In this document: one piece after another, positions 1 to 10,703 of the stretch
Numbering within the stretch: the first letter of the stretch is position 1
How the letters are laid out: each line of letters opens with the position of its first letter
DNA from: Marinomonas sp. UCMA 3892
GTDB taxonomy: Bacteria > Pseudomonadota > Gammaproteobacteria > Pseudomonadales > Marinomonadaceae
DNA length: 64,000 nucleotides
Assembly (NCBI RefSeq): GCF_012726345.1
Contig: NZ_PTXN01000010.1
Coordinates: 62,001 to 126,000 of the forward strand
Direction: 5' to 3'
Position numbers and translations under genes: made by a program
Notes under the pieces: model-generated
The model's input: only the letters and a program-made list of their open reading frames with translations
Told to the model about the DNA's origin: nothing
Databases searched by the model: none

Positions 1-2376
1 TTGACTGGCTGCTAAGAATAAACCCGTTGCGCCATCGCGAAGCACATAATGATCATCTACTTTTTGACAAGCAAGATCTGGCATTGGCACAGGATCCATC
101 TTAGGTGGCGCAGCTTCGCCGTTCTTCAATAACTTACGAGTATTTTTACAGCCTTCATTAGTACAACCAAAATACTTACCAAAACGGCCCGTTTTCAGCT
201 GCATTTCCGAACCACATTTATCACACTCTAATGTAGGACCATCATAACCTTTAATTTTAAAAGCACCTGTCTCGACTTCATAACCAGAACAAGCCGGATT
301 ATTACCACAAACATGTAGTTTGCGATGCTCATCCATCAAATAGCTGTCCATGGCTGAACCACAGATTTTACAACGATGCTTATTGATTAGAGCCTTAGAT
401 TCTCCCTCTTCGTCATCAACAGGAATCGCCTCATCACCACGGGTTAGATTAATCGTTGCTTTACAACGCTCTTTTGGTGGTAACGCATAACCAGAGCAGG
501 ACATAAATACACCTGTACTGGCTGTACGAATCTGCATTGGACGAGAACAAGTTGGACATTCAACATCTGTCGGCGTTGGCTCATTTGGCATCATACCGCC
601 ATCTGGCGACTCTGCTTTAGCAAGTACAGAACTAAAATCTTTATAGAAAGCATTAAGTGTCTTAATCCAGTCTTTATGCCCTTCAGCGATATCATCTAAC
701 TGCTCTTCCATTTGTGCCGTAAAGCTAAAGTTCATCAAAGAACTAAAACTATCAACCAAACGTTCAGTTACTATATCGCCCATTTTTTCTGCATAAAAAC
801 GACGATTTTCAACTCGCACATAACCACGATCTTGGATCGTAGAAATAATAGAAGCATAAGTTGAAGGACGACCTATACCACGTTTTTCAAGCTCTTTAAC
901 CAAACTCGCTTCACTAAATCGAGCAACAGGCTTGGTAAAATGCTGTTCTGGCAATAACTCTTTAAGAGTCAGATATTCCCCTTTCCCAACATCTGGCAAA
1001 ATGTTGTCTTCACCTTTTTTCGCGACTGCCTGCATCGCGCGCGTGTAACCATCAAAACGTAAAATTCGGCCTTTCGCTTTGAATTCGTAATCGCCTGAAG
1101 TTACTGTGATTGTTGTCGAAGTATATTCGGCTGGTGTCATTTGACAGGCCATAAATTGACTACGGATCAAATCGTATAAACGATGGGCATCTTTTTCCAT
1201 ACCCTGTAAATCATCTACTCGAACATTCACATCAGATGGACGAATCGCTTCGTGAGCCTCTTGAGCACCTTCTTTACTGCTATATCGAATAGGTTCGGCT
1301 GGCAGATAGGCCTCGCCAAATTTAGAAAGGATATATCCTCTTAGCGCCTCTACAGCATCAACACTTAAGTTTGTCGAATCAGTACGCATGTAGGTAATGT
1401 AACCACCCTCATACAGACGCTGAGCCAGCATCATGGTCTTTTTAACGCCATACCCCAAACGAGTGCTAGCTGCTTGCTGAAGAGTAGATGTAATGAATGG
1501 AGCTGACGGCTTACTGCTAGTCGGCTTATCTTCACGGCTACTTACAAGGTATTTAGCATCATTTAAACGAGCTACGTGCTCATCTGACTGTGCTTTATTG
1601 ACTGGTCGATATTCTTTATCTTGGTATTTTGCTGCCTCGAATTTAATAACTTCTTTCGATGGCGTCGCAAGCATTGCGTCTAATTCCCAAAACTCATCAG
1701 GAACAAATGCACGAATTTCTTTTTCACGCTCAACAATCAAACGAACTGCAACAGACTGAACTCGCCCCGCAGACAAACCTCTCGCCACTTTTGACCAAAG
1801 TAGCGGCGACACCATAAAACCAACTACTCGATCCAAGAAACGACGAGCCTGTTGAGCGTTTACACGATCCATGTCTAATTCAGATGGGGTTTCAAACGCA
1901 GCTTTAATGGCTTTTTTTGTAATCTCGTTAAATACTACACGCTTATAGCGGCTATCATCGCCACCAATGGCTTCTCGTAAATGCCAAGCAATTGCCTCCC
2001 CCTCTCTATCCAAATCGGTTGCGAGATAGATGGTGTCAGCATTTTTTGCTAAACGCTTTAGTTCATCAACAACTTTTTCTTTACCTGGCAGAATTTCGTA
2101 ATGAGCTTTCCAGTTACTTTCTGGATCAACACCCATTCTAGAAATCAACTGTTTGCGCGCTTTGCTACTTTTATACTCAAGTTTTTCTTCCGGACTCATT
2201 TTACGCGTCAAAGCAGCCTGCTTTGCTCGCTCTTGAGGCGTAGAGGTGGCAGTTGTACCTGAAGGCAGGTCACGTATGTGCCCGACACTAGATTTGACAA
2301 TAAAGTCGTTGCCCAGGTATTTGTTGATGGTTTTCGCCTTAGCCGGCGATTCCACGATAACCAGTGATTTTCCCAT
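1..2376 (-). CDS. topA: DNA topoisomerase I, 3' end outside window
   Basis: Type IA topoisomerase that relaxes negative supercoils through a 5'-phosphotyrosine intermediate. The 792 codons present read without interruption from an ATG at 2376 and leave the window still open, so the C-terminus is missing. Seen: N-terminal TOPRIM region with the acidic motif DLDREGEA, the active-site tyrosine context ITYMRTDST, and three C-terminal Cys4-type zinc ribbons (CPTC, CKIC and CDKC starts). These match the E. coli TopA plan of TOPRIM, gate domains, then zinc ribbons. The gene is divergent from the membrane protein starting at 2567, so the 190 bases between them should hold both promoters. Identification is certain from the motif order. 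Confidence 0.97.
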   Translation of the reverse strand, partial: MGKSLVIVESPAKAKTINKYLGNDFIVKSSVGHIRDLPSGTTATSTPQERAKQAALTRKMSPEEKLEYKSSKARKQLISRMGVDPESNWKAHYEILPGKEKVVDELKRLAKNADTIYLATDLDREGEAIAWHLREAIGGDDSRYKRVVFNEITKKAIKAAFETPSELDMDRVNAQQARRFLDRVVGFMVSPLLWSKVARGLSAGRVQSVAVRLIVEREKEIRAFVPDEFWELDAMLATPSKEVIKFEAAKYQDKEYRPVNKAQSDEHVARLNDAKYLVSSREDKPTSSKPSAPFITSTLQQAASTRLGYGVKKTMMLAQRLYEGGYITYMRTDSTNLSVDAVEALRGYILSKFGEAYLPAEPIRYSSKEGAQEAHEAIRPSDVNVRVDDLQGMEKDAHRLYDLIRSQFMACQMTPAEYTSTTITVTSGDYEFKAKGRILRFDGYTRAMQAVAKKGEDNILPDVGKGEYLTLKELLPEQHFTKPVARFSEASLVKELEKRGIGRPSTYASIISTIQDRGYVRVENRRFYAEKMGDIVTERLVDSFSSLMNFSFTAQMEEQLDDIAEGHKDWIKTLNAFYKDFSSVLAKAESPDGGMMPNEPTPTDVECPTCSRPMQIRTASTGVFMSCSGYALPPKERCKATINLTRGDEAIPVDDEEGESKALINKHRCKICGSAMDSYLMDEHRKLHVCGNNPACSGYEVETGAFKIKGYDGPTLECDKCGSEMQLKTGRFGKYFGCTNEGCKNTRKLLKNGEAAPPKMDPVPMPDLACQKVDDHYVLRDGATGLFLAASQ

Positions 2377-2566
2377 TGAACTGTGTAAGCCTTTTAATAA
2401 AGTAGGTCTGCAAATCCACGTTGCACGAAGTTTAATCTCTAGGGGCGCTGATATTAAGCAAACACCTTTTATATGACAAGCGATCCCTGTATTGTTTCAC
2501 ACATTATATCTTGCTGAACTTAGTATTTCTTATTTAACATACTGAATTCGTTGCTTAAGGACAATC

Positions 2567-3319
2567 ATGGCTACCCTCCAAATATTAACAATTGCATTTT
2601 TGATCATTATTGTACTTTTATCTGTGATCATTGGATCACGCGCCCATCAGAAAGAAAAAGAAATCACTGAAAGACGCGTAAAACAATTGCAATTGTCAAA
2701 TCGTGCGGATCGTGTAGAACAACATATCCGCGGTTTAAAAGATATTAATACCGATACCATTGCCACCGATGTGCTTTATGATTTCTATCTAGACACACTT
2801 CGAGAGCTTCTGCAATATACCGATGATCCAGAAAAGATCGAAGTGCGAATTGCAACTGCCGAGGAAGGCCGAGATAACGACCCAATTGAATTTAACCCAG
2901 AGCCAGATCTTTTTAGCTTTCAAGAAAAAACAAATTACAAAGAACGCCTTACAAAACTGGCTAAAATGTTGCTTTATTTACGCCGCAAAGGACGTATAAG
3001 TAACACACACTATCAAGCTTGTTATGAGTATCTACGCTGGCTTAATTTGTGGATTCAATTAAATCGCCAAATGGTACAAGCAAATAAAAATTTTGCCAGC
3101 GGTGATATGCGAGTTGCACAAACCTTATACGGGGTAATTTTGTCGCACATTAAATCTGATGCAACCGAGCGGCCAGAAAAAAACGCCCTCAAAAATTTCG
3201 TCACAGACCGAATGAAACAGATACTGTCTCCTAAAATTGAAGCCATGAAGGCCAGCGATAACCCCGAAGAAGTATTAAGCGAACTCCTTCACAACCTAGA
3301 AATTCCTAAAAACTCTTAA
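2567..3319 (+). CDS. Single-span membrane protein of unknown function
   Basis: 250 residues, not recognised as a named family. Residues 4-23 form one very hydrophobic segment (LQILTIAFLIIIVLLS core) followed by a basic stretch, so the protein is probably N-terminally anchored with a cytoplasmic body. The rest is highly charged and helical in composition, with an acidic patch near residues 100-120 (RDNDPIEFNPEPD) and a tryptophan-containing helix (YLRWLNLWIQLN). No catalytic motif is visible. Start chosen at 2567 because AAGGA lies a few bases upstream. It is divergent from topA and tail-to-tail with the next gene. Confidence 0.8.
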   Translation: MATLQILTIAFLIIIVLLSVIIGSRAHQKEKEITERRVKQLQLSNRADRVEQHIRGLKDINTDTIATDVLYDFYLDTLRELLQYTDDPEKIEVRIATAEEGRDNDPIEFNPEPDLFSFQEKTNYKERLTKLAKMLLYLRRKGRISNTHYQACYEYLRWLNLWIQLNRQMVQANKNFASGDMRVAQTLYGVILSHIKSDATERPEKNALKNFVTDRMKQILSPKIEAMKASDNPEEVLSELLHNLEIPKNS

Positions 3320-3359
3320 TTAGATATTATTAATATCATAATAAGCGTCATTCTAATTT

Positions 3360-3848
3360 CTAATTAGGGACGCTTTTCAATTCCACCAATGAAAACACAA
3401 GCTCTGCCAATTCATCCAAAACCAACTCGTCGCCAGCCTCATCCCAATACAATGCCACAAACTCAGGTGTGATTTTTATCCCTACAAGCAACACCCTGTG
3501 CTTTTCTAAAATTTTTTGCGCATCAGCAGTCAATACGAACAATTCACTAGACCACCACCCATCAAGCAAGGCATTATATTTCCATATTTCATAAGGTAGT
3601 AGCCAAATGCAATCCGGCAAGGAGGCAACTGGTTTCAAGCGATAAAAAGAGTACGCCACTGTTTTTTGACGATTCAATGATTTATCCCACTTGTCAGGGA
3701 GGTCAATTGATGTAAGCTGAACAGTAAGACCAAGTTTTCGAGCATGCATACGTAAAGCCATGCGTTGACGCTCTTTTTTAGGGGGCATAATCCATAGTGC
3801 TGACCCCATTAAAGATAATGTAATAAAAATAACAATAAGAGCGGTCAT
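3360..3848 (-). CDS. Small membrane-anchored protein of unknown function
   Basis: 162 residues from the ATG at 3848. An upstream in-frame ATG at 3896 would add 16 residues, but AGAGAGA sits just before the inner start and the hydrophobic anchor (ALIVIFITLSLMGSALW) begins right after it. The anchor is followed by a basic PPKKERQR stretch, giving an N-out, body-in topology. The remaining sequence contains a tryptophan-rich central section (WLLPYEIWKYN, GWW) and an acidic C-terminus. I cannot assign a function. It is divergent from the universal stress protein gene 63 bases away, so the two may share a control region. Confidence 0.75.
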   Translation of the reverse strand: MTALIVIFITLSLMGSALWIMPPKKERQRMALRMHARKLGLTVQLTSIDLPDKWDKSLNRQKTVAYSFYRLKPVASLPDCIWLLPYEIWKYNALLDGWWSSELFVLTADAQKILEKHRVLLVGIKITPEFVALYWDEAGDELVLDELAELVFSLVELKSVPN

Positions 3849-3911
3849 ATTTTCATGTCTCTCTAGTTTTAAACTAAAATTAATTAATCGAGCCAAGTTC
3901 GGAGGTGTTCT

Positions 3912-4352
3912 ATGATGTATAACAGAATTCTACTCGCTGTTGACCTAACTGATGAAAGTATCAAAGTAGCCAACAAAGCCGTCGCGCTATGCAAAGCAAC
4001 GGGTGCGGAACTTACCATACTTCATGTGATTGAATCACTCAATTACGCCTATGGTGGTGATGTACCAATCGATATCACAGATATTCAAGCGCAGTTACAA
4101 GAAACAGCCAAAGAGCGCATCGCCATCCTTGAAGCCCAATTGGACGTTCCCGTTCAAGAAAGCTGCATTTCTCAAGGCGGTATTGAAAGCGAAATACACC
4201 GTATTGCTGAAGAAAAACGCGTTGATCTTATTGTTGTAGGAAGTCATGGCCGTCATGGCCTTGCTCTATTACTAGGTTCTACAGCTAATGGCGTTCTTCA
4301 CGGCGCACCATGCGACGTATTAGCCGTTAAAGTAGTAAAAGACAAGGACTAA
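3912..4352 (+). CDS. Universal stress protein, UspA family
   Basis: 146-residue single-domain Usp protein. It begins with the typical first beta strand (YNRILLAVDLTDES) and ends with the nucleotide-binding-like loop around residues 110-124, G-SH-G-x8-GST, which is one residue shorter than the classical G-x2-G-x9-G-S/T spacing of ATP-binding members. Usp proteins accumulate under starvation and stress; the exact activity of this one cannot be told. A strong GGAGG lies 7 bases before the ATG at 3912. A symmetrical hairpin follows and also serves cysS from the other side. Confidence 0.92.
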   Translation: MMYNRILLAVDLTDESIKVANKAVALCKATGAELTILHVIESLNYAYGGDVPIDITDIQAQLQETAKERIAILEAQLDVPVQESCISQGGIESEIHRIAEEKRVDLIVVGSHGRHGLALLLGSTANGVLHGAPCDVLAVKVVKDKD

Positions 4353-4373
4353 CAATAAATAATTAACTGTGTA

Positions 4374-4408
4374 ATTAAAAAGGCGATGGATTACATCGCC
4401 TTTTTAAT
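4374..4408. terminator. Bidirectional rho-independent terminator between usp and cysS
   Basis: Perfect inverted repeat: 15-base arms with core GGCGATG / CATCGCC around a 5-base loop, flanked by A-run and T-run so that it works on both strands. It separates two convergent genes. Confidence 0.9.
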
Positions 4409-4426
4409 TATTATCAATTTCCCACT

Positions 4427-5809
4427 TTAGCTTCTGGTCCAAGTCGTCCCTTCTCGGCTATCAAGAAGCTCAATTCCTTGACTAGCCAGTTCATCACGAA
4501 TTTCATCACTACGAGCAAAGTTTTTATCTTTGCGAGCTTGTGTTCTTTCGTCGATTAAAGCTTGTATTGCCACCTCACCCAATCCTTCAGACACAGTACT
4601 ATTTTGCAAAAAGTACTCTGGATCTTGATACAACAAGCCAAGTAATTCTGCCAAAGAACGTAACTCTGCTGCCAATAGCGAGGCTTTATTTGCATCTTCT
4701 GTTTTTGCTTTATTTAGCTCACGAACTAGCTCAAACAACACAGAAACAGCGACTGCAGTATTAAAGTCGTCCTTCATGGCCTCTTCAAAGCGCTCAGTAA
4801 AGACGGTTGGCTCGAATGACTCAGCAACCTGCTGTTGACGCAAGGCAGTGTAAAGGCGCTCTAAAGCAACCTTGGCCTCTAGCAAACTTTGATCTGAGTA
4901 ATCAATCGCGCTGCGATATTGGCTTGAAACCATCAGGTAGCGAACCACTTCAGGGTTAAACTTAGCCAACACGTCACGCACTGTAAAAAAGTTTCCCAAA
5001 GATTTGGACATCTTTTCGTTGTTAACACGAACCGCACCACAGTGCATCCAATAGTTCACATACTCTTTACCAGTCGCAGCTTCAGACTGAGCAATTTCAT
5101 TTTCGTGATGCGGGAACTTAAGATCAGGCCCACCACCATGAATATCAAAATGACTACCAAGACAGTTAGTCGACATAGCAGAACATTCAATGTGCCAACC
5201 AGGACGACCCTCCCCCCAAGGAGAGGACCAAGACACTTCACCAGCTTTCGCTTGTTTCCACAAAACGAAATCTGCAGGATGCTCTTTGGCTACCTCAACA
5301 TCAATACGCGCACCAGCTAACATATCTTCAAGCTTACGGTTATTTAACTTGCCATAATCTTTAAATTTAGTAGCTCGATAATAAACATCACCAGAAGTAC
5401 CCTGATAAGCAAAACCTTTATCAATTAGGACCTGTACCATATCGATAATTTCTTGCATAAACTCAGTGGCTTTTGGTTCACGATCCGGCATTTTATTACC
5501 AAGACGCAATTCATCTTCACGCTGCGCTGCAATCATACGCTCAGTCAACGACTGCGTTGATTCGTTATTTTCTTCGGCGCGCTTAATAATTTTATCGTCA
5601 ACATCGGTAATATTGCGAACATAATTCAGCTCATAACCTAAGTGGCGAATAAAGCGCGAGATCACATCAAAGGAAATCATCGCGCGCGCATGGCCAATAT
5701 GGCAGAAGTCGTAAACTGTGTTTCCACAGACATACATTCCCACTTTGCCTTCTTCAATTGGCTTGAAAATTTCTTTCTTCCCACTAAGGGTGTTATAAAT
5801 CTTCAACAT
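4427..5809 (-). CDS. cysS: Cysteinyl-tRNA synthetase
   Basis: 460-residue class I aminoacyl-tRNA synthetase charging tRNA-Cys; length matches E. coli CysS (461). Seen: HIGH signature at residues 37-40, KMSKS in EKMSKSLGN, and the zinc-site residues expected in this family: Cys28 (VCGNT), a cysteine in IECSAMS, and His/Glu in FPHHENE. The start is the ATG at 5809; an in-frame extension to 5851 lies inside glnS and lacks a ribosome site, whereas AGGA sits correctly inside the glnS 3' end. Only 4 bases separate it from the glnS stop, so the two form one transcription unit. Confidence 0.97.
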   Translation of the reverse strand: MLKIYNTLSGKKEIFKPIEEGKVGMYVCGNTVYDFCHIGHARAMISFDVISRFIRHLGYELNYVRNITDVDDKIIKRAEENNESTQSLTERMIAAQREDELRLGNKMPDREPKATEFMQEIIDMVQVLIDKGFAYQGTSGDVYYRATKFKDYGKLNNRKLEDMLAGARIDVEVAKEHPADFVLWKQAKAGEVSWSSPWGEGRPGWHIECSAMSTNCLGSHFDIHGGGPDLKFPHHENEIAQSEAATGKEYVNYWMHCGAVRVNNEKMSKSLGNFFTVRDVLAKFNPEVVRYLMVSSQYRSAIDYSDQSLLEAKVALERLYTALRQQQVAESFEPTVFTERFEEAMKDDFNTAVAVSVLFELVRELNKAKTEDANKASLLAAELRSLAELLGLLYQDPEYFLQNSTVSEGLGEVAIQALIDERTQARKDKNFARSDEIRDELASQGIELLDSREGTTWTRS

Positions 5810-5813
5810 GCAC

Positions 5814-7487
5814 TTAATTTCCTTTTGCTTCAATTTTCGCCCAAGAATCACGTAGCGTAACAGTACGGTTGAATACCAAACCGTCTTCTTTCAAATCGCG
5901 ACAGAAGTAACCTTCTCGTTCAAACTGGAACCCTTGGCCTTTTTCAGAACCCAATAAAGAAGGCTCAACTTTGGCATTTGTCAAAACAGTCAAAGACTCA
6001 GGATTAATGAAATCCAAGAAATTTTTGTCTTCATAGTTAGCATCAGGCGCTTCATTGATAAACAAACGATCATAGAGATTAACTGTTGCATCTACCGCGT
6101 GCTTAGCACTAACCCAGTGAATCACGCCTTTTGGCTTATAATCTTCTGGGTTTACACCAAGCGTGTTTTCATCATAGCGACAAAGTAGCTCAACCACTTC
6201 ACCCGCATCATTTTTAATTGCTTCATCACAAGTGATGACATATCCACCGCGAAGACGAACCGCACCACCTAAGGTCAAGCGTTTCCACTTACGAGGAGGC
6301 ACTTCAGCAAAATCAGCGGCATCAATATAAAGTTCTTTACTGAATGGTACTTCACGAGTACCTGCTTCTTCGTTTTTCGGATGATTACCTACGGTGAAAA
6401 TTTCTTCTTTGTCTACTGGGTAGTTGGTCAAGGTCACCTTAATTGGATTTAATACGACCATGACGCGATTTGCGCTCGCATCCAAATCTTCACGAATAGC
6501 ATGTTCGAGCATGCCAACATCTACAACGCTATCAGACTTGGTTACACCAATGCGCTCACAGAAGTTGCGGATAGACAACGACGTATAACCACGACGGCGC
6601 AAACCAGAAATGGTTGGCATTCGAGGATCATCCCAACCATGAACATGCTTTTCGTCTACCAATAACTTCAACTTACGCTTGCTTGTTACTGTGTAATTCA
6701 AGTTCAGACGCGCGAATTCAATTTGTTGCGGATGTGCCGTATTTAATGTTTCTAGAACCCAATCATACAATGGACGGTGATCTTGGAATTCCAGCGTACA
6801 TACAGAATGCGTAATATTTTCCAGTGCATCGGACAAACAATGAGTAAAGTCGTACATTGGGTAGACACACCATTTGTCACCTGTTTGGTGATGGTGTACA
6901 TGGCGAACTCGATAAATAATAGGATCACGCATGTTAATATTTGGGCTTGCCATATCAATCTTTGCACGCAAAACAACTTCACCATCTTTGTATTTGCCGT
7001 TTTTCATGTCCATAAAAATGGCCATATTCTCTTCAACGGTACGATCGCGATATGGGCTGTTTTTACCAGGCTCTTTTAAGGTGCCACGGTATTCACGCAT
7101 TTGTTCAGCATTAAGCTCACAAGCATAGGCTTTGCCAGCCTGAATAAGCTGCACAGCAAAATCAAATAGCTGATCAAAATAGTCTGAAGCAAATTTAGGC
7201 TCGCCTTTCCATTCAAAACCAAGCCATTCAACATCACGTTTAATAGACTCAATGTATTCAACACTTTCCTTCTCTGGGTTAGTGTCATCGAAACGTAGAT
7301 TACATTGACCATTGTAACGCTGCGCTAAGCCAAAATTTAGACAAATAGATTTAGCATGGCCAATGTGCAAGTAGCCATTTGGTTCAGGTGGAAAGCGAGT
7401 AAGAACCTTACCGCCATGTTTGCCTGATTCGTTATCTTTATCAATGATTTGGGTAATGAAATTACCTGTTTTAGACGTTTCTGACAT
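5814..7487 (-). CDS. glnS: Glutaminyl-tRNA synthetase
   Basis: 557-residue class I synthetase that charges tRNA-Gln directly; E. coli GlnS is 554. Seen: PPEPNG at 33-38 followed by HIGH at 41-44, the GFDWKGE-like acceptor-region segment, and the KMSKS-equivalent VTSKRK. The frame is open upstream to 7727, but that stretch gives an unlikely cysteine- and lysine-rich leader overlapping azlD; the ATG at 7487 gives the family N-terminus (MSETSKTGN). First gene of a glnS-cysS unit. Presence of GlnS means this organism does not need the tRNA-dependent amidation route for Gln-tRNA. Confidence 0.97.
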   Translation of the reverse strand: MSETSKTGNFITQIIDKDNESGKHGGKVLTRFPPEPNGYLHIGHAKSICLNFGLAQRYNGQCNLRFDDTNPEKESVEYIESIKRDVEWLGFEWKGEPKFASDYFDQLFDFAVQLIQAGKAYACELNAEQMREYRGTLKEPGKNSPYRDRTVEENMAIFMDMKNGKYKDGEVVLRAKIDMASPNINMRDPIIYRVRHVHHHQTGDKWCVYPMYDFTHCLSDALENITHSVCTLEFQDHRPLYDWVLETLNTAHPQQIEFARLNLNYTVTSKRKLKLLVDEKHVHGWDDPRMPTISGLRRRGYTSLSIRNFCERIGVTKSDSVVDVGMLEHAIREDLDASANRVMVVLNPIKVTLTNYPVDKEEIFTVGNHPKNEEAGTREVPFSKELYIDAADFAEVPPRKWKRLTLGGAVRLRGGYVITCDEAIKNDAGEVVELLCRYDENTLGVNPEDYKPKGVIHWVSAKHAVDATVNLYDRLFINEAPDANYEDKNFLDFINPESLTVLTNAKVEPSLLGSEKGQGFQFEREGYFCRDLKEDGLVFNRTVTLRDSWAKIEAKGN

Positions 7488-7609
7488 GTTTGATGTAAGT
7501 CCCGATAAGTGTTGGTCTAACAATATTGTTACTTCGACCGATAAGTATATAGCATTTAGGTTTGCATGGGATATTGAGCGGAAAATCTTTTCTGTCTTTT
7601 TCGCTTTTT

Positions 7610-7939
7610 TTATAAAGAAATCCCGTATTTCGCCACAAAGAAAACTAAAACGCCCACTAAAATGGTCAACAACTGTTGCTGACGCCAAATCCCCACAACA
7701 AAAGCCGCCAATGCACCAAGTAACCATGGATTAGATAACGTGAAATCCACCTGCTGATTCGGCATCAAAATCATAGGCGTGATGATGGCCGTCAAAACTG
7801 CAACGGGGACAAACTTCAACGCTTTTTCAATAAAAGTAGGCATCACAACTTTATCCGCTCGCGCGAACAAAACAAATCGCACACCAAATGTCACGGCAAA
7901 CATACCCAAAAGAATGAGAACTCCTTGCCATAAAATCAT
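7610..7939 (-). CDS. azlD: AzlD-family branched-chain amino acid exporter small subunit
   Basis: 109-residue protein with about four hydrophobic segments, the size and profile of AzlD/YgaH. These small proteins pair with AzlC/YgaZ to export branched-chain amino acids or analogues from the cytoplasm. Its ATG overlaps the azlC stop by 4 bases (ATGA at 7936-7939), which indicates translational coupling. It is the last gene of the three-gene marR/GNAT-azlC-azlD operon. No hairpin terminator is evident before glnS, 122 bases further on in the same direction, so some read-through into glnS is possible. Confidence 0.88.
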   Translation of the reverse strand: MILWQGVLILLGMFAVTFGVRFVLFARADKVVMPTFIEKALKFVPVAVLTAIITPMILMPNQQVDFTLSNPWLLGALAAFVVGIWRQQQLLTILVGVLVFFVAKYGISL

Positions 7940-8670
7940 TTGCTCACCTCTTGCATATTGTCATCTGAATTTGAAGTTGTTTTATTCGAAGAATCCGCTA
8001 CATAGCCCATCATCACGCCTATGACGGCTGAAACCAGCAATCCTAAATTGTTTGGTAAACCTGATAACACAATTGAGGATGCAGCTGCACTTAATAAACA
8101 CAACCAAAATGCGTTATGTTTTAGGTATGGCGTAATGATGCCAATGAAGGTTGCCACCATAGCGAACTCCAAACCCCATTCACTCATCCCAGGAATAAGT
8201 TCACCCGATATGACGCCCAAAATAGTCGTGACATTCCACATTAAATAAAACGAGAGAAACGAACCAAGATAGACTTTGTGTCCATTTTTATCATCAGCCG
8301 AGCCCATCTCATACATTGGACGAACCGCCGCATAGGTTTCATCAGTCAACCCAAAGCCCATAACAATTCGCATTGGCATTGGTAGATGTTTCACAAATTT
8401 GACCAAATCCGCGGCGTATAAAAGATGACGAAGATTGACAATAAAAGTTGTCGAAACAATCACCCAAATGGGGGCATGTAGTGCAATTAATCCAAGTGCG
8501 ACAAATTGCGCGGAGCCCGCAAACACAAAAGCCGACATAGCTACAGCAAACCAAGGACTTAACCCATAACTCGAAGCTAACGAGCCAAAAAGCAAACCAA
8601 AAGGAATACCGCCAATAATCATAGGTATGGAGGCTACAGCACCTCGTCGCATATGTTGCATTGTATTCAT
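7936..8670 (-). CDS. azlC: AzlC-family branched-chain amino acid exporter large subunit
   Basis: 244-residue inner-membrane protein of the AzlC/YgaZ family. Seen: the conserved N-terminal region RGAVASIPMIIGGIPFG, the FAGSAQF motif, the NLRHLLYAADL segment and the GLTDETYA segment, all hallmarks of the family. With AzlD it should form an exporter for leucine, isoleucine, valine or a toxic analogue. The first ATG overlaps the stop of the upstream MarR/GNAT gene by 4 bases, so expression is probably coupled to that regulator. Substrate is inferred from the family, not shown here. Confidence 0.93.
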   Translation of the reverse strand: MNTMQHMRRGAVASIPMIIGGIPFGLLFGSLASSYGLSPWFAVAMSAFVFAGSAQFVALGLIALHAPIWVIVSTTFIVNLRHLLYAADLVKFVKHLPMPMRIVMGFGLTDETYAAVRPMYEMGSADDKNGHKVYLGSFLSFYLMWNVTTILGVISGELIPGMSEWGLEFAMVATFIGIITPYLKHNAFWLCLLSAAASSIVLSGLPNNLGLLVSAVIGVMMGYVADSSNKTTSNSDDNMQEVSK

Positions 8671-9650
8671 GAAGGTTCTCGATGTGTTTTTAATATTAAT
8701 GTTTTTTCCATATAGACATCCGCTCTTGCGTACAAAGAAGGATTGGGAAATGGCTTCTCAACAAAACCATTTTTATCATAGAGATGCCTTGCCAATTTTA
8801 GGCACGACGCTGTTTCTAGCGACAACACAGAAAAGCCGCCTTGAGTAGCAAAATCAATAGCAGTAGACAGCAAACGTTGAGCAATCCCTTTTCCTTGAGC
8901 GTGCTCAGCAACCGACAATTTAAATACTTCACCTCTTTTATTATCCAAAGCACTGTCTTTCAGAGGAGCAAAAGCAATGGTTCCAACGACAGAATCTACC
9001 GATTTTGTTTTGCGAATCGCCACCCAAACAACACCGCCTTTTTCAATAACTTCTTCTTGCGGATTACTCAACACTATCCGATCTTTCTCTGCAATCTGTT
9101 CTGGAAAATATCGCTCAAGCCAAGCCATATTTAGATCATAAAACGCTTTATCATGCTGACTTTCTAGCGATACAATTTGAATAGGTTCTAAGCGGTCTAG
9201 CACTTTATCCGCTAAGCTTCCACCTAAAACCTGCGACTCCAAATAAGACAGGCCGTTCATAAAATTATCACTAGAAAAAGCCGTCATTTTTTCAAGAACA
9301 ACTTTCATTTCTTGTAAGACAGGCTCCACGCGCTGCATAGCATTTAAGCCAAACTCAGAAAGGTGCAAGGAAGATCTTCGCTGATCTTGCTCATCCACTG
9401 TTTTCTCTAACAGCGCTTCTTTGATCATCTTAGTAGTTTGCTTGCTCACTGCAGGGTGACTTAGATGCAAACGGTCAGCAATTTCCATCACAGATAGACT
9501 TCCCGTTTTCTGCAACAACCTAAGAATAGGAAAATAGGTTGCCGAAATAGGTATATCGCACTGGGAATAAATTTCTTGCACCTGAATAAACAAATGATCA
9601 CTTAATCGCTTTAATCGACTACCTAGTGTCAGTACTCCGAACTGTTCCAT
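8667..9650 (-). CDS. MarR-type regulator fused to a GNAT acetyltransferase
   Basis: 327 residues with two domains. The first half is a MarR winged helix: SVMEIADRLHLSHPAVSKQ is the helix-turn-helix and DEQDQRRSSLHLSEFG the wing. The second half (from about residue 175) is a GNAT fold with the acetyl-CoA loop in the segment AEHAQGKGIAQRLL and a final strand FSVLSLETASCLKLARHLYDKNG. The ATG at 9650 is preferred over an in-frame start at 9755 because GGAA precedes it and the MarR alignment begins there. Overlap with azlC implies it controls, and perhaps senses the cargo of, the AzlCD exporter. The acetylated substrate is unknown. Confidence 0.88.
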   Translation of the reverse strand: MEQFGVLTLGSRLKRLSDHLFIQVQEIYSQCDIPISATYFPILRLLQKTGSLSVMEIADRLHLSHPAVSKQTTKMIKEALLEKTVDEQDQRRSSLHLSEFGLNAMQRVEPVLQEMKVVLEKMTAFSSDNFMNGLSYLESQVLGGSLADKVLDRLEPIQIVSLESQHDKAFYDLNMAWLERYFPEQIAEKDRIVLSNPQEEVIEKGGVVWVAIRKTKSVDSVVGTIAFAPLKDSALDNKRGEVFKLSVAEHAQGKGIAQRLLSTAIDFATQGGFSVLSLETASCLKLARHLYDKNGFVEKPFPNPSLYARADVYMEKTLILKTHREPS

Positions 9651-9879
9651 GAAGTTTCCAGCATATAAATTTTTTACAATAGAGTAAGGCCGCCCAAAAA
9701 TAGGTAACCAGTTACGGATATAAAAATATCGCAAAGTTCCAATCGTTACAAGCACAACTTTCTCTTAGATTTCTAGTTTGAGTTATTGGCTGTCTGCTAT
9801 ACTCCGCGCTTTATCAACCCTCGCCTTATTAGTGTCATTTTTGCAGTAACAAATAGGGCTTATTTTGAGGAACCAAAAC

Positions 9880-10539
9880 ATGTCTGAAAAAGCCGTCGTG
9901 GTGTATTCGGGAGGTATGGATTCTTTTACCGTTTTAAATACAGCAATTCAAAACGGACTGGATGTTTATGCTTTATCTTTTAATTACGGACAAAAGCACA
10001 GTAAGGAATTAGAAGTCGCCGCACATGTCTGTCGTAAATTAGGTATTTCCCATAAAGTTGTCGACATCACTGCTATTAATAGCTTAATGGCAAACTCATC
10101 ATTAACTGGCGATGCAGAAATCCCTGAAGGTCATTACGAAGACGACAACATGAAGTCAACTGTTGTGCCAAATCGCAATATGGTTCTACTCTCCATGGCT
10201 ATTGCTTATGCGGTATCTTTAGAGGCTGGCAAAGTGTATTACGGCGCTCATTCTGGTGACCATCATATTTATCCTGATTGCCGCCCTGAATTTGTGGAAG
10301 CCATGAATGCTGTTTCTAAGATTGCCAATTATCAGTCTGTAGAAATTGTCACGCCATTTTTGCATTCATCCAAGGGCGAAATTTTAAAAGCCGGTTTAGA
10401 TATGAACCTTAACTATGCCAATACATGGACTTGTTACAATGGTCGTGAAAAATCTTGTGGTAAATGTGGCGCCTGCTACGAACGTTTAGAAGCGTTTGCT
10501 GAACAAGGCAAAACAGATCCATTAGAATACGAAGCTTAA
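9880..10539 (+). CDS. queC: 7-cyano-7-deazaguanine synthase QueC
   Basis: 219-residue ATP-dependent enzyme converting 7-carboxy-7-deazaguanine to preQ0 in the queuosine pathway. Seen: PP-loop SGGMDS at residues 10-15, YGQKHS, and the C-terminal zinc ligands in the C-x8-C-x2-C-x2-C cluster ([15 protein letters not shown]). A TTG at 9865 would add five residues, but the ATG at 9880 has GAGG 9 bases upstream. queE follows 164 bases downstream in the same direction. queD and queF, which complete preQ1 formation, are not in the window. Confidence 0.96.
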   Translation: MSEKAVVVYSGGMDSFTVLNTAIQNGLDVYALSFNYGQKHSKELEVAAHVCRKLGISHKVVDITAINSLMANSSLTGDAEIPEGHYEDDNMKSTVVPNRNMVLLSMAIAYAVSLEAGKVYYGAHSGDHHIYPDCRPEFVEAMNAVSKIANYQSVEIVTPFLHSSKGEILKAGLDMNLNYANTWTCYNGREKSCGKCGACYERLEAFAEQGKTDPLEYEA

Positions 10540-10703
10540 ATTTTGCCATTTTACGAACTAATTACTTAATTCTGATTTTAGTCTGTTTGCTTTAATGACA
10601 ATTGGCTTTTGTTCCACAAATGCCCGATTCAAGTCATTAAATTATCAACTAAAGTTATAACCCTTACCTCGACTGTTTTTCGAGATGTAATAGGTGTAAC
10701 CCA

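Noticed and set aside
5042..5320. Plus-strand frame of 92 codons inside cysS
   Set aside because: Basic, low-complexity translation antisense to an essential, fully conserved gene; a shadow frame.
7488..7727. N-terminal extension of glnS to 7727
   Set aside because: It reads through azlD-adjacent DNA as an implausible Cys/Lys-rich leader; the ATG at 7487 gives the conserved GlnRS start.
9865..9879. TTG start for queC
   Set aside because: It falls within the GAGG ribosome site used by the ATG at 9880.
9651..9879. preQ1 riboswitch before queC
   Set aside because: I looked for the small hairpin plus A-rich tail near the ribosome site and did not find a convincing match.
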